Below are positions 8,219-17,076 of a stretch of DNA of 64,000 bases, piece after piece. The notes under the pieces were generated by a model. That model had not been told where the DNA came from. It saw nothing but the letters and a program-made list of their open reading frames with translations, and made no database searches. Position 1 is the first letter of the stretch. Each line of letters starts with the position of its first letter. The DNA lies in the NCBI RefSeq assembly GCF_039652435.2, contig NZ_CP190246.1:62001-126000 (forward strand), written 5' to 3'. A program made the position numbers and the translations under genes. Source of the stretch: Niabella insulamsoli. GTDB taxonomy: Bacteria; Bacteroidota; Bacteroidia; Chitinophagales; Chitinophagaceae.

Positions 8219-9598
8219 ATGGCGATCAGCTGGAACAATTGTTTTTCTTCAAGAAGATTTGATATCAAGTATACGACGCAGGACACCCGAAGCGATTTTG
8301 AGCGCGATTGGGACCGTATCGTTTTTTCAAGCCCCTTTCGAAGGCTGCAAAACAAAACACAGGTTTTTCCCCTGCCGGAAGAAATTTTTGTTCATAACCG
8401 CCTCACTCATTCGCTCGAAGTAGCCAGCGTGGGCCGCTCGCTGGGCGGATTGATCGGCGAAAAAATAAGCGACCTGCCGGAGGTGAAGGCCGACCCGGCT
8501 GCACAGAATTTTTATAGCAATGACTTGAAATATGTTGTGGCTGCAGCCTGTTTGGCGCACGACCTGGGCAATCCGGCGTTTGGCCATTCCGGCGAGGACG
8601 CCATTTCTAAATACTTCAGAAAGCGGGATACTGAAAAGCCGGAAGATCAGCATTTCAAATCGCTTTTTAGCGAAGCGCAATGGAAAGACCTCACCACTTT
8701 TGAAGGCAATGCCAACGCCCTGCGAATTTTAACCATGCATCTCAATGGCCGGGCCCGCGGTGGTTTCAGGCTAACGTATAGTACGCTTGGATCGATTATA
8801 AAGTATCCCTGCGAATCGCGGGCTTCTGGAAATAAGGCCTTTGTCCACCGGAAAAAATATGGCTACTTTGACGTCGACAAAGAAGTGTTTTTCGATATCG
8901 CCAGCGAACTGAACATGGTTGCTGAAAACGTTGAAGGCATGGTAGTGTACAAGCGCCACCCCTTTGTTTACATTGTGGAAGCAGCAGATGATATCTGTTA
9001 TAACATTATTGATTTTGAAGACGCGCACCGGTTAGGCCTTTTGTCTTATGAAGAAGTAAGGGATCATTTTTTGGAAATTATTCAACATCAAACCAGCGAT
9101 CTCGAGCGCGTGAAGCGCATTGCCGCAGATTTGTCGGACGACGCGAACGAAGCGATTGCCTACCTGCGCACAAAGGCGATCGGCGTTTTGATTAACAAAT
9201 GCAGCGAAGTTTTCTGGCAGCACCGCGAGGCTATTCTTTCGGGTGATTTTAATAAAAGCCTGATCGAAGCCCTTCCCGAACTGCAACCCGTTTTGCAAAA
9301 GATAGGCAGTCTTTCCATAGAAAAAATTTACAATGCCCGCAAAGTGATCGAGCTGGAGATCGCGGGCTTCCGCATTATGTCAGGCCTTGTAGAAGATTTT
9401 GTTACCGCCGCACTAACGGCCAGCCCCGAGCGGGATAAAGAACAAAAAAAGATACTGGGGCTACTTCCCAGCCAATTCGCCATTGATGAATCGGGCACGC
9501 CTTATGAAAAAGTGATGCGAATGCTCGATTTTATTTCAGGCATGACCGATGTTTACGCCCTTAAGCTCTATCGAAAATTGAGAGGGATCGACGTTTAA
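8219..9598 (+). CDS. dgt: Deoxyguanosinetriphosphate triphosphohydrolase (dGTPase)
   Basis: 459 residues, HD-domain superfamily. It hydrolyses dGTP, and often other dNTPs, to the nucleoside and triphosphate, helping control nucleotide pools and resist phage. The fold begins with the characteristic SPFRRLQNKTQVF segment and HNRLTHSLEV. The metal-binding His-Asp pair is in LAHDLGNPAFGHSGE (about residues 116-130), and a later Asp lies in AADDICYNIIDFEDA. It starts at ATG 8219 behind a short leader and ends four bases before the convergent DeoR gene. The length suggests the longer, hexameric-type dGTPases. Confidence 0.93.
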   Translation: MAISWNNCFSSRRFDIKYTTQDTRSDFERDWDRIVFSSPFRRLQNKTQVFPLPEEIFVHNRLTHSLEVASVGRSLGGLIGEKISDLPEVKADPAAQNFYSNDLKYVVAAACLAHDLGNPAFGHSGEDAISKYFRKRDTEKPEDQHFKSLFSEAQWKDLTTFEGNANALRILTMHLNGRARGGFRLTYSTLGSIIKYPCESRASGNKAFVHRKKYGYFDVDKEVFFDIASELNMVAENVEGMVVYKRHPFVYIVEAADDICYNIIDFEDAHRLGLLSYEEVRDHFLEIIQHQTSDLERVKRIAADLSDDANEAIAYLRTKAIGVLINKCSEVFWQHREAILSGDFNKSLIEALPELQPVLQKIGSLSIEKIYNARKVIELEIAGFRIMSGLVEDFVTAALTASPERDKEQKKILGLLPSQFAIDESGTPYEKVMRMLDFISGMTDVYALKLYRKLRGIDV

Positions 9599-9601
9599 AA
9601 A

Positions 9602-10369
9602 TTAATTGGCAACGATCACCTTAACGCCGGTTTTTTCAATTTTGGAAACGGTGGCAGCGCTTACGCCGTTGTCGGTAATGATATAATCAACCTGGTCGAG
9701 ATTACAGATTTTTCCAAGCCCCCTTCGGTCAAACTTGCTGCTATCAGCAAGAATAACCACTGTTTGCGCCAGCGAAATCATCTTCTGGTTAAGGCTCGAT
9801 TCCATAATATTCGTGATGGTCAGCCCGTGTTCGAGGTCGATACCATCTACTCCTAAAAATAGAACGCCGCAGGAAAGTTCTTCTAATATTTTCTCTGCAA
9901 AAGACCCGGCCGTGGAAGACGAGCTCTGGTGCACCAGGCCGCCCAGTTGTAACACTTCAATATTGGGCCGGTTGCAAAGTTCAATCGCTACTTTCAACGC
10001 CGGGGTGATTACAATGAGCTTTTTTTCGGGATGCAGCGTGCGCGCCAGTTCGTAAACGGTGGTGCCGGAGCCGATCATAATCGAATCATTTTGACCGATC
10101 ATGTTTAGCGCCACTTTAGCAATTTTTTTCTTTTCCTCAGATTTAATGAACTCTTTTTCATTGATGGGCTTTTCAATGGCGTAGGGGTTTTGCATAGACG
10201 CGCCCCCGCGGGTCCGGAAAAGAAGTTTTTTTTCCTCCAATAACTTCAGGTCTTTTCTTACCGTCACGCCGCTTACATTCATTTCTTCTATCAATTCGGG
10301 AATATTCAGTTTCCCGTGCTCCTGTAATTTTTGAAGAATAAGCTGATGTCTTTCTGTGATTGATTTCAT
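9602..10369 (-). CDS. DeoR/GlpR-family transcriptional regulator
   Basis: 255 residues. An N-terminal DeoR-type helix-turn-helix (residues 6-57, with NVSGVTVRKDLKLLEE as recognition region and RTRGGA closing the wing) is joined to a DeoRC sensor domain. That domain has the ISOCOT-fold phosphosugar pocket (IGSGTTVYELA near residue 100; GVDGIDLEHGL near 175). These regulators sense phosphorylated sugars or polyols and usually repress neighbouring uptake and kinase genes. It is divergent from the SusC-led operon with a 370-base shared control region, and is the natural regulator of that locus, which contains two FGGY kinases able to make a phosphosugar inducer. Confidence 0.93.
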   Translation of the reverse strand: MKSITERHQLILQKLQEHGKLNIPELIEEMNVSGVTVRKDLKLLEEKKLLFRTRGGASMQNPYAIEKPINEKEFIKSEEKKKIAKVALNMIGQNDSIMIGSGTTVYELARTLHPEKKLIVITPALKVAIELCNRPNIEVLQLGGLVHQSSSSTAGSFAEKILEELSCGVLFLGVDGIDLEHGLTITNIMESSLNQKMISLAQTVVILADSSKFDRRGLGKICNLDQVDYIITDNGVSAATVSKIEKTGVKVIVAN

Positions 10370-10678
10370 AACCGGAAAATTAGTAAAACAAAAATGCCAT
10401 TAAATAATTGAAATTTCAAAAACTTAAGAAAAGTTTCAAAAAAAATAATATTAAAAAGCGCGCACAAAGCAGGTTTATGCTTAAAAATGTTTTTTTCTAT
10501 TTAAAAAGATTTAATTTTATTAAATTATCTTACATTTGCTTTCAGATTAACGAAGGTTGCCGGATGATAGTCCTGTTGGATAAAACATCTTTTTGAACAA
10601 TTGCCCAAGCCAGATGATGCTTTTAGCTAATAATTTGTTTACAAGCCGGTAACAATTTGTTTAAATGTGTTTCGTTTT
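10370..10678. other. AT-rich intergenic control region between deoR-type gene and susC
   Basis: About 310 bases, strongly A+T-rich, with long A and T runs and no convincing gene. It holds a pair of direct repeats (10414-10442) and leads into the susC promoter. A 62-codon reading frame at 10408-10596 is low-complexity Lys/Phe/Asn and looks random. Confidence 0.6.
10414..10442. promoter_or_regulatory. Direct repeats TTTCAAAAA, possible DeoR-type operator
   Basis: Two copies of TTTCAAAAA begin at 10414 and 10434, exactly 20 bases apart (about two helical turns), and an imperfect dyad AACTT/AAGTT sits between them. They lie 45 bases upstream of the regulator start. Binding by the DeoR protein is inference; such A+T-rich repeats can also arise by chance. 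Confidence 0.3.
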
Positions 10679-10710
10679 TTTGTTTTTGTATCTCTCCAGA
10701 GAAATATTTG
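10679..10710 (+). promoter_or_regulatory. Bacteroidota-type promoter for the susC-led operon
   Basis: TTTG (10679-10682), 20-base spacer, AATATTTG (10703-10710), one mismatch from TAnnTTTG. It faces the SusC gene and would give a leader of about 25 or 135 bases depending on which start codon is used. Confidence 0.5.
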
Positions 10711-10850
10711 AAATAAAATTTAATAAAACAATTTAAATCATGAAGATCAGGAACGCTACGCTGCTCCATTCACATGAAAGAAATTTTCGCCCTCCGCGAA
10801 TGATCTGCATAAGTTCAAAACCAACGATTCCCCTCACAAACCACGCTTGT

Positions 10851-13800
10851 ATGAAACAAACAAAAGCCCGGGCCCGTTTTTCTAAGCCCCTTTTGCCCGT
10901 CATTTTATTATTCGTTTTTTTCAGCCTGCAATTGGGCGCGGAGCTGCGCGCTCAAAACGCGCCGCGTACCATTACTGGAACGGTGGTCGACGAAAAGAAC
11001 CAACCGCTTGAAGGGATCAGTGTAACGCTCGACAGCTCGGCTGTGGGAACGACAACCAATCAGGAAGGGTTTTATACGATCACTTTTACCCAGCAGGCGG
11101 AGCGGCTCAATTTTACCGGCGTTGGCTATGCTTCAAAAAATGCAACCATCGGGTCGGCCTCAGTTATCAATATGTCGCTCGAGCGTGATGTGGCCAACCT
11201 GGGCGAAGTCGTGGTAGTCGGCTACGGCACACAGAAAAAAATTAATCTGACCGGTTCTGTATCGCAAATCAGCAGCGAGCAGTTGGAACGGCGGCCGAAT
11301 CTTTCCACTTCAGCGGCCTTGCAGGGCCTGGCACCTGGTGTGACGGTTACCCAGCAAACAGGCTCTCCGGGCGGCGATGCAGGCCAGATCCGCATCCGCG
11401 GCATTAATTCTTTTGGGGGCTCCAACAGCGCGCCTCTGGTGATCATCGACGGCGTTGCCGGATCGATCGACGATGTGGACGCCAACCTGATTGAAAACAT
11501 TTCCGTTTTGAAAGATGCAGCTTCGGCAGCCATATATGGATCGAGGGCGGCCAACGGTGTTATTTTGATCACAACCAAGCGCGCAAAAGACAAGCTTGCT
11601 GTTTTGTACAGAGGTTATGTCGGCCGCCAAATACCGACGGCTATTCCAGAAGTAACAGACGGGCTGACTTATATGCGGGTGTTTAATGACGCCAGCATGA
11701 ACGATAATGGCATTAAAATATACAGCGACGAAGACATCGAAGCCTTTAAGGCGAAATATGAAGAAAACCCCGCCAATTATGACTGGCAGGATGCAATCCT
11801 GCAAGGGAACGGCTTCATCCAGAATCATTTTGTGTCGCTGACGGCCAACAATGGCATTGTAAGGGTTAACCCTTCTTTAAGTTATGCAGATCAAAATGGT
11901 ATTATAAAGAATACCAATTTTAAAAGATATGTATTTCGAAATAATATGGACATCACGCCCAGCGAAAAATTCAACATCAAAATTGATATCGCCGTAACCA
12001 ATAAAAACCGCAACCAAATCGCCAGCGAAGGAACGGTTTGGAACTACCTGGGGCGCATGCCAACCAATATCCCGATTCGTTATGGCGATCTTTGGTCAGA
12101 CGGCTGGGTGAAGATTAACCCCGTTGCCTATATCGCCGAAGGAGGTAACCGCAAAACTAACAACCTCGAACTCTATGGTAACCTGAGCCTGAATTATAAA
12201 CCGGCGGATTGGTTATCGCTTACCGGTATGGTGGCGCCGCGGTATGTGACGCGGAATGTGCATGCTTTCACAAAAAGTGTAATGACCTATATCGAAGACG
12301 GATCAGAAGCCGGAGCGGCCAATACTTTCACAGATCTCACCGAAGCGTCTTACCGTTATTTATACGGAACCTACCAGTTTTTTGCAACGGCGCAAAAACA
12401 AATGGGTGATCATAATCTAAGCCTGATGGCGGGCGCATCGCGCGAAACCTACGACGAGAAATACCTGATGGCTTATCGCCGCGATTTTGTCTATGATGAT
12501 TATGAAGTGATTGGCGCAGGCGCAGATAATGAAACAAAAGACAACAATGGCTCGCGCGATCAATGGCTGTTGGTTTCAGGCTTCGGCCGCTTCAATTATG
12601 ACTTTAAAGGAAAATACCTCTTTGAAGCCAATATGCGCTACGACGGCACTTCGCGCTTTATTCAGTCGAATCGGTGGGCCGCATTTCCTTCTTTTTCTGC
12701 GGGATGGGTGGTTTCCAAAGAGTCATTTATGGAATCGCTTTCGCCCGTGCTCAGTTTCCTGAAAATCCGCGGATCATGGGGTAAACTCGGCAACCAAAAT
12801 ATAGGAAGTTCCTACTATCCGTTTTCAGAAACATTGAACCTGGGAAGTGTTTCGATGGGCGGCGTTATTTATCAGATGATCGCCCAATCCAATCTTTCCA
12901 ATCCCGATTTGCGTTGGGAAGAAACGACGATGAAAGGCGTCGGCATTGAAGGAAGCTTGTTTAAAAAGATCTCCTTTACTTATGAATGGTACGACAAAAA
13001 CACAGATGGAATCCTTTTAAAATTAAATACATCGCAGCTCACCGGCCTGGGATCGCCTTATCAGAATGCTGCGCTGGTATCGAACAAGGGATGGGAGTTT
13101 TCCACAAGATACGACGATCAGTGGGGCGACTTTAAACTCGGTGTCGGGTTCAATCTTTCTGATGTGAAAAATAAAATTGTTGATATGAAAGGCCAAACCT
13201 CAGGCGCTCTGTTGCGCCAGCAGGAAGGCTATGCGATCAATTCAATCTATGGATACATAGCGGAAGGGCTTTATCAATCTCAGGAAGAAATTGATAACGG
13301 CCCGATACAATTTGGAACGCTTAAACCAGGCGACGTTAAATTCAAAGATATTGCCGGCGCTTTTGATGAAAGCGGGAATGCTATTCCCGATGGAAAGATT
13401 ACGGACCTCGACAAAGTAATTATCGGCAGTACGATTCCGCGTTACACCTATGGCGGCAATCTTGACTTGGGTTGGAAGGGAATCAGCCTGTCGGCCTTTA
13501 TCCAGGGTGTGGGAAAAGCGGATGGTTATCTCAACGCGCATTATGTCATCCCGGCGGCCAACTCCAGCGCCATCAAACCCTGGCAGCTGGACTACTGGAG
13601 CGAAGACAACCGGGATGCCACGCTGCCGCGGGTTTCCATCACGGCGACTAATAATACGCAAAACTCAACTTTATGGATGCGCAGCGCCGCGTACCTGCGC
13701 CTGAAAAACCTGCAGTTGGGATATCAGTTGCCACAGCAGGTGATCAATAAATTAAATCTGAAAAATGTATTTGTGTATTTGAATGGCCAGAATCTTTTTA

Positions 13801-13937
13801 CGAAAACCAATTTTTACGAAGGCTACGATCCGGAGATCAATTATAACGCATCCGTTTCGGATGGCGTGTCTTTGGGAGAAGGCAATTATTACCCGCAGGT
13901 AAAAACTTTCACAGTCGGGATTGATGTAAAATTCTAA
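10851..13937 (+). CDS. SusC/RagA-family TonB-linked outer membrane receptor (locus 1)
   Basis: About 1028 residues from ATG 10851, which puts a signal peptide (hydrophobic PLLPVILLFVFFSLQLG) close to the N-terminus; the frame is open back to ATG 10740, but that would add 37 residues ahead of it. After cleavage comes a carboxypeptidase-regulatory-like beta-sandwich (TITGTVVDEKNQPLEGISV), the TonB box/linker VVVVGYGTQKK, the plug domain (SPGGDAGQIRIRGINS...PLVIIDG...AASAAIYGSRAANGVILITTK) and a 22-strand barrel ending FTVGIDVKF. It imports a large ligand across the outer membrane together with the SusD lipoprotein 59 bases downstream. It is the first gene of the locus opposite the DeoR regulator. 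No anti-sigma-sensing (STN) domain is seen. Confidence 0.95.
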   Translation: MKQTKARARFSKPLLPVILLFVFFSLQLGAELRAQNAPRTITGTVVDEKNQPLEGISVTLDSSAVGTTTNQEGFYTITFTQQAERLNFTGVGYASKNATIGSASVINMSLERDVANLGEVVVVGYGTQKKINLTGSVSQISSEQLERRPNLSTSAALQGLAPGVTVTQQTGSPGGDAGQIRIRGINSFGGSNSAPLVIIDGVAGSIDDVDANLIENISVLKDAASAAIYGSRAANGVILITTKRAKDKLAVLYRGYVGRQIPTAIPEVTDGLTYMRVFNDASMNDNGIKIYSDEDIEAFKAKYEENPANYDWQDAILQGNGFIQNHFVSLTANNGIVRVNPSLSYADQNGIIKNTNFKRYVFRNNMDITPSEKFNIKIDIAVTNKNRNQIASEGTVWNYLGRMPTNIPIRYGDLWSDGWVKINPVAYIAEGGNRKTNNLELYGNLSLNYKPADWLSLTGMVAPRYVTRNVHAFTKSVMTYIEDGSEAGAANTFTDLTEASYRYLYGTYQFFATAQKQMGDHNLSLMAGASRETYDEKYLMAYRRDFVYDDYEVIGAGADNETKDNNGSRDQWLLVSGFGRFNYDFKGKYLFEANMRYDGTSRFIQSNRWAAFPSFSAGWVVSKESFMESLSPVLSFLKIRGSWGKLGNQNIGSSYYPFSETLNLGSVSMGGVIYQMIAQSNLSNPDLRWEETTMKGVGIEGSLFKKISFTYEWYDKNTDGILLKLNTSQLTGLGSPYQNAALVSNKGWEFSTRYDDQWGDFKLGVGFNLSDVKNKIVDMKGQTSGALLRQQEGYAINSIYGYIAEGLYQSQEEIDNGPIQFGTLKPGDVKFKDIAGAFDESGNAIPDGKITDLDKVIIGSTIPRYTYGGNLDLGWKGISLSAFIQGVGKADGYLNAHYVIPAANSSAIKPWQLDYWSEDNRDATLPRVSITATNNTQNSTLWMRSAAYLRLKNLQLGYQLPQQVINKLNLKNVFVYLNGQNLFTKTNFYEGYDPEINYNASVSDGVSLGEGNYYPQVKTFTVGIDVKF

Positions 13938-13996
13938 AAAAGCGGCCGGCCCTTTAGCGCTGGCCAGCATTTATCCGAAAAAATAAAACGTAAAAA

Positions 13997-15763
13997 ATGA
14001 AACAGCTTCATATAAAATTAAACCCAGCGCTTGCCTTTTTTATTTCCTGCATCGCGCTATATTCCTGCAATTTAGATCGCCTGCCTTTAAACGGGCCTTC
14101 TACCGAAACCTTTCCTGCATCAGAAAAAGAAGCCACGATGGGCTTATTCGCGGCTTATCAATCGCTCAGCGAGCTCGATGCCTCAAGCACTCCCATCTGG
14201 CACGTGATGGATAACATTACCGACATAGGGTATGCGCGGCCGGGAAATAATTACACCTCACCTATCACCAGCGCATTAACAACCGATAACGCCCTGGCGG
14301 TAAAGCCCTGGCAGTATCACTACCGCACCATCGCCCGCTGCCACGCGGTGCTGGATAAGCTTCCCGATTTAAAAAACGATATCAGTGAAACGACCTATAA
14401 TCAATTGGATGCGGAACTGCGTTTCATACGGGCCTATTGCTATTCGCAGCTCATCGAACTCTATGGGGGCGTTCCTTTAATCAAACAGGCCGTAGGACTG
14501 GGAAATTCAAACGTGGAACGGACGCCCAAGGCAACTATCGAGGAATTTATAATAGATGAATTATCGGAAATCGCCGAGCGCCTGCCGGTTGCGCAGAAAA
14601 CTTTTGGCAACGTGAGGGCGTCGAAGGTAGCCGCTTACATGCTGAAAGCGAGGGTGGCGCTTTACTCAAAAAAATATACCGTAGCCGCTGCAGCTGCAAA
14701 AATGGCGTTAGATTTATCGGCCGGCGTATTCGACTTAACGCCTTTCGATCAAACCATAAATTTCGCCGGAAAAAACCATACGGTGGGAGAACCCAATCCT
14801 TCCAACATTTTCGGCCACCAGGGATATAATGAAAGTAAGGAATGGATCTGGGTGGCAGAGTATAATAAAGCGATCAGCGGAAATACACATAACCAGCAGT
14901 ATTACGGAGCATCGCGCCTGGGAAAAGGCGTAGCCTATTGGGGCCCGACACAGGATTTGATCAACAGCTTCCAATGTTCGGATGGGTTACCGATTACCGA
15001 ATCGCCGCTTTATGACGCCTCCCAACCTTTTGAAAACAGGGACGCCCGTTTGGACATGTATTGCGTGCGCCCCGACTCACGGTATATGGGCTATCAGTTT
15101 GAACCCAACACGGCTACCAAAACCGTGAGCAACTATTGGCCTGTTTTAAATGGCCAATCGACCACGCCGGGAACCGTAAGCAATACGGATGCAAGCAATG
15201 CTTATCGCTCGTTCAGCGGTTATTTGTGGCGCAAGCATATCGACATTACGGATTTCAGTTCCACCTCGGTAAGCGGCGTGTCCGATTTAAACGTGGGTAT
15301 CTTCAGGCTGGCCGAACTTCTTCTGATTTATGCCGAAGCAAAAATAGAAGCCAACGAAATAGACAATACGGTTTATGACGCCATCAACCGCATAAGGCTG
15401 CGCGCAAAAATGCCTGTGTTGCCAAGTGGTTTGTCGCAGTCGCAGCTAAGAAAAGCGCTACGATATGAACGGAAGATTGAATTGGCCAATGATGGGCTAC
15501 GTTGGTATGACCTGCGCCGCTGGGACATTGCAAAAACGGTAATGAATGGTGTATTATATCTTAACCGGGATGCCAAATCCTGGACAAAAGCTGTCGTTAC
15601 AGGGTTCGATGAAAACTACACGCCGCTGTATAACGCAAGCGAAGCCGCCAAATATTTTACAACACAGGAAGTGGTTTTCCGCGTGAACAAAGATGAGTTG
15701 TGGCCCATCCCCAAATCAGAGATTGACGCCAGCAATAAGCTCGCACAAAATCCCGGCTATTAA
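13997..15763 (+). CDS. RagB/SusD-family nutrient-binding outer membrane lipoprotein (locus 1)
   Basis: 588 residues. The signal peptide ends in a lipobox (IALYSC), making a lipoprotein that lids the SusC barrel. The body has the helical TPR scaffold: RFIRAYCYSQLIELYGGVPLI near residue 145 is the standard SusD signature, and the C-terminal RagB part contains RLAELLLIYAEAK, LRKALRYERKIELANDGLRWYDLRRW, and the terminal IPKSEIDASNKLAQNPGY. It binds the ligand before transfer to SusC. The ligand type is not readable from sequence. Absence of any glycoside hydrolase downstream argues against a plain polysaccharide. Confidence 0.95.
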   Translation: MKQLHIKLNPALAFFISCIALYSCNLDRLPLNGPSTETFPASEKEATMGLFAAYQSLSELDASSTPIWHVMDNITDIGYARPGNNYTSPITSALTTDNALAVKPWQYHYRTIARCHAVLDKLPDLKNDISETTYNQLDAELRFIRAYCYSQLIELYGGVPLIKQAVGLGNSNVERTPKATIEEFIIDELSEIAERLPVAQKTFGNVRASKVAAYMLKARVALYSKKYTVAAAAAKMALDLSAGVFDLTPFDQTINFAGKNHTVGEPNPSNIFGHQGYNESKEWIWVAEYNKAISGNTHNQQYYGASRLGKGVAYWGPTQDLINSFQCSDGLPITESPLYDASQPFENRDARLDMYCVRPDSRYMGYQFEPNTATKTVSNYWPVLNGQSTTPGTVSNTDASNAYRSFSGYLWRKHIDITDFSSTSVSGVSDLNVGIFRLAELLLIYAEAKIEANEIDNTVYDAINRIRLRAKMPVLPSGLSQSQLRKALRYERKIELANDGLRWYDLRRWDIAKTVMNGVLYLNRDAKSWTKAVVTGFDENYTPLYNASEAAKYFTTQEVVFRVNKDELWPIPKSEIDASNKLAQNPGY

Positions 15764-15810
15764 AAAAAATTACAGAAATTGACAGATAAATTGCCTTCCA
15801 ACTAATACAG

Positions 15811-17061
15811 ATGACAAGATTGTTTCGCCCCGAAAACAGACGATGGTTTATTATAGCAGTTATTTTTATTGCTATTGTATTTAATTATGTCGACAGGCAA
15901 GTGGTCTCGATTCTTAAACCTGTATTGAAAGAATACTTCGTTTTGGATGATAATGGCTACGCCTTGATCATCAATGTGTTTACAATTTGTTACGCAGTAA
16001 TGTATCCCGTTACCGGATGGATGGTAGATAAATTTGGCGCAAAACTGGTAATGTTTTTTGGCATTCTGACCTGGTCTGTGGCCTGTATTGGCGGAGGGTT
16101 TGCGCGCAGCGTAGGCCAGCTTGCCTTTTTCAGGGGGTTGCTGGGCGCTGCCGAGCCCACCAACTTTCCCGCTCAGTTGAAAGTGGTAGCCGTGTGGTTT
16201 CCTGGCAAATTAAGAGCGACTGCAAATAGCCTTTGTGTTGCCGGCAGTTCGATCGGGGCCATTATGGCGCCGCCGCTGGTGGCGTGGTTAGCAGTGAATT
16301 ATAATTGGCAAACGGCTTTCATCGTGTTGGGCGCCGTCGGGCTGATTATCGCTGTTTTGTGGAAGCTGGTATATCGAGACCCGCCCGCTAATGTTTTGAA
16401 TGAGGCGCTGGCCGATGCGCCGCAAACAGCGGCGACAACAGGCTTTTCATGGAAGGAGCTATGGAAGACCAAAAGTTTATGGGGCATTCTGCTGATCCGT
16501 TTTGTGAGCGACCCTGTCTGGTATTTCTGCCTGTTTTGGCTGCCCGGCTATTTGCAGGAAGAATCGGGCTTGTCGCTGGTGCAGGTGGGTATGTTTGGAT
16601 GGATTCCATTTTTGGTGGCCGATCTCGGCGCTATCGGCACTTCGGCCTGGTCCGACCGCCTGGTAAAAAAAGGATATGCGCCTTTGCGCGCGCGAAAAAT
16701 AATGCTGACTACGGTGGCTTGTTTTGCTCCACTCTGCGCCCTCGCCCCCTATCTTCCGGGTCCTGCAACTACGCTGGCGGTGTTCAGCATAGTTGCGGTA
16801 GCCTGCCTTAGCTGGCTTTTTACCATCAGCGTTGTGGTGGCGGAAGCTTTTCCCGTAAAAAATGTAGCCAGCGTATTAGGTATTGCCGGAGGCTTCGGTG
16901 CGTTGGGAGCGGTTTTTTTTAACGCTTTTGTAGGCTCGGTAATGGGCACCGTTGGTGCGGCCAACATTTTTATAGCCATGGCTTTTTTGCATCCGGTGGC
17001 GGTTTTGCTGCTATGGACGATGGTGAAAAGAACCACTCCAAAAAAGGTATCCACAAATTAA
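15811..17061 (+). CDS. MFS transporter, anion:cation symporter / hexuronate (ExuT-like) group
   Basis: 416 residues with about 12 membrane helices. The first helix region FNYVDRQVVSILKPVL is the hallmark of the ACS group (hexuronate, galactonate and related sugar-acid carriers), and the loop GWMVDKFGAK carries the MFS A-motif. It starts 47 bases after susD and ends 15 bases before the FAD oxidoreductase, so it is part of the operon. It probably imports an acidic sugar or similar organic anion from the periplasm into the cytoplasm. A second MFS carrier of a different group is encoded about 3.5 kb downstream, so two products or two steps may be served. Confidence 0.9.
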   Translation: MTRLFRPENRRWFIIAVIFIAIVFNYVDRQVVSILKPVLKEYFVLDDNGYALIINVFTICYAVMYPVTGWMVDKFGAKLVMFFGILTWSVACIGGGFARSVGQLAFFRGLLGAAEPTNFPAQLKVVAVWFPGKLRATANSLCVAGSSIGAIMAPPLVAWLAVNYNWQTAFIVLGAVGLIIAVLWKLVYRDPPANVLNEALADAPQTAATTGFSWKELWKTKSLWGILLIRFVSDPVWYFCLFWLPGYLQEESGLSLVQVGMFGWIPFLVADLGAIGTSAWSDRLVKKGYAPLRARKIMLTTVACFAPLCALAPYLPGPATTLAVFSIVAVACLSWLFTISVVVAEAFPVKNVASVLGIAGGFGALGAVFFNAFVGSVMGTVGAANIFIAMAFLHPVAVLLLWTMVKRTTPKKVSTN

Positions 17062-17076
17062 AACGCAAATATTTAT

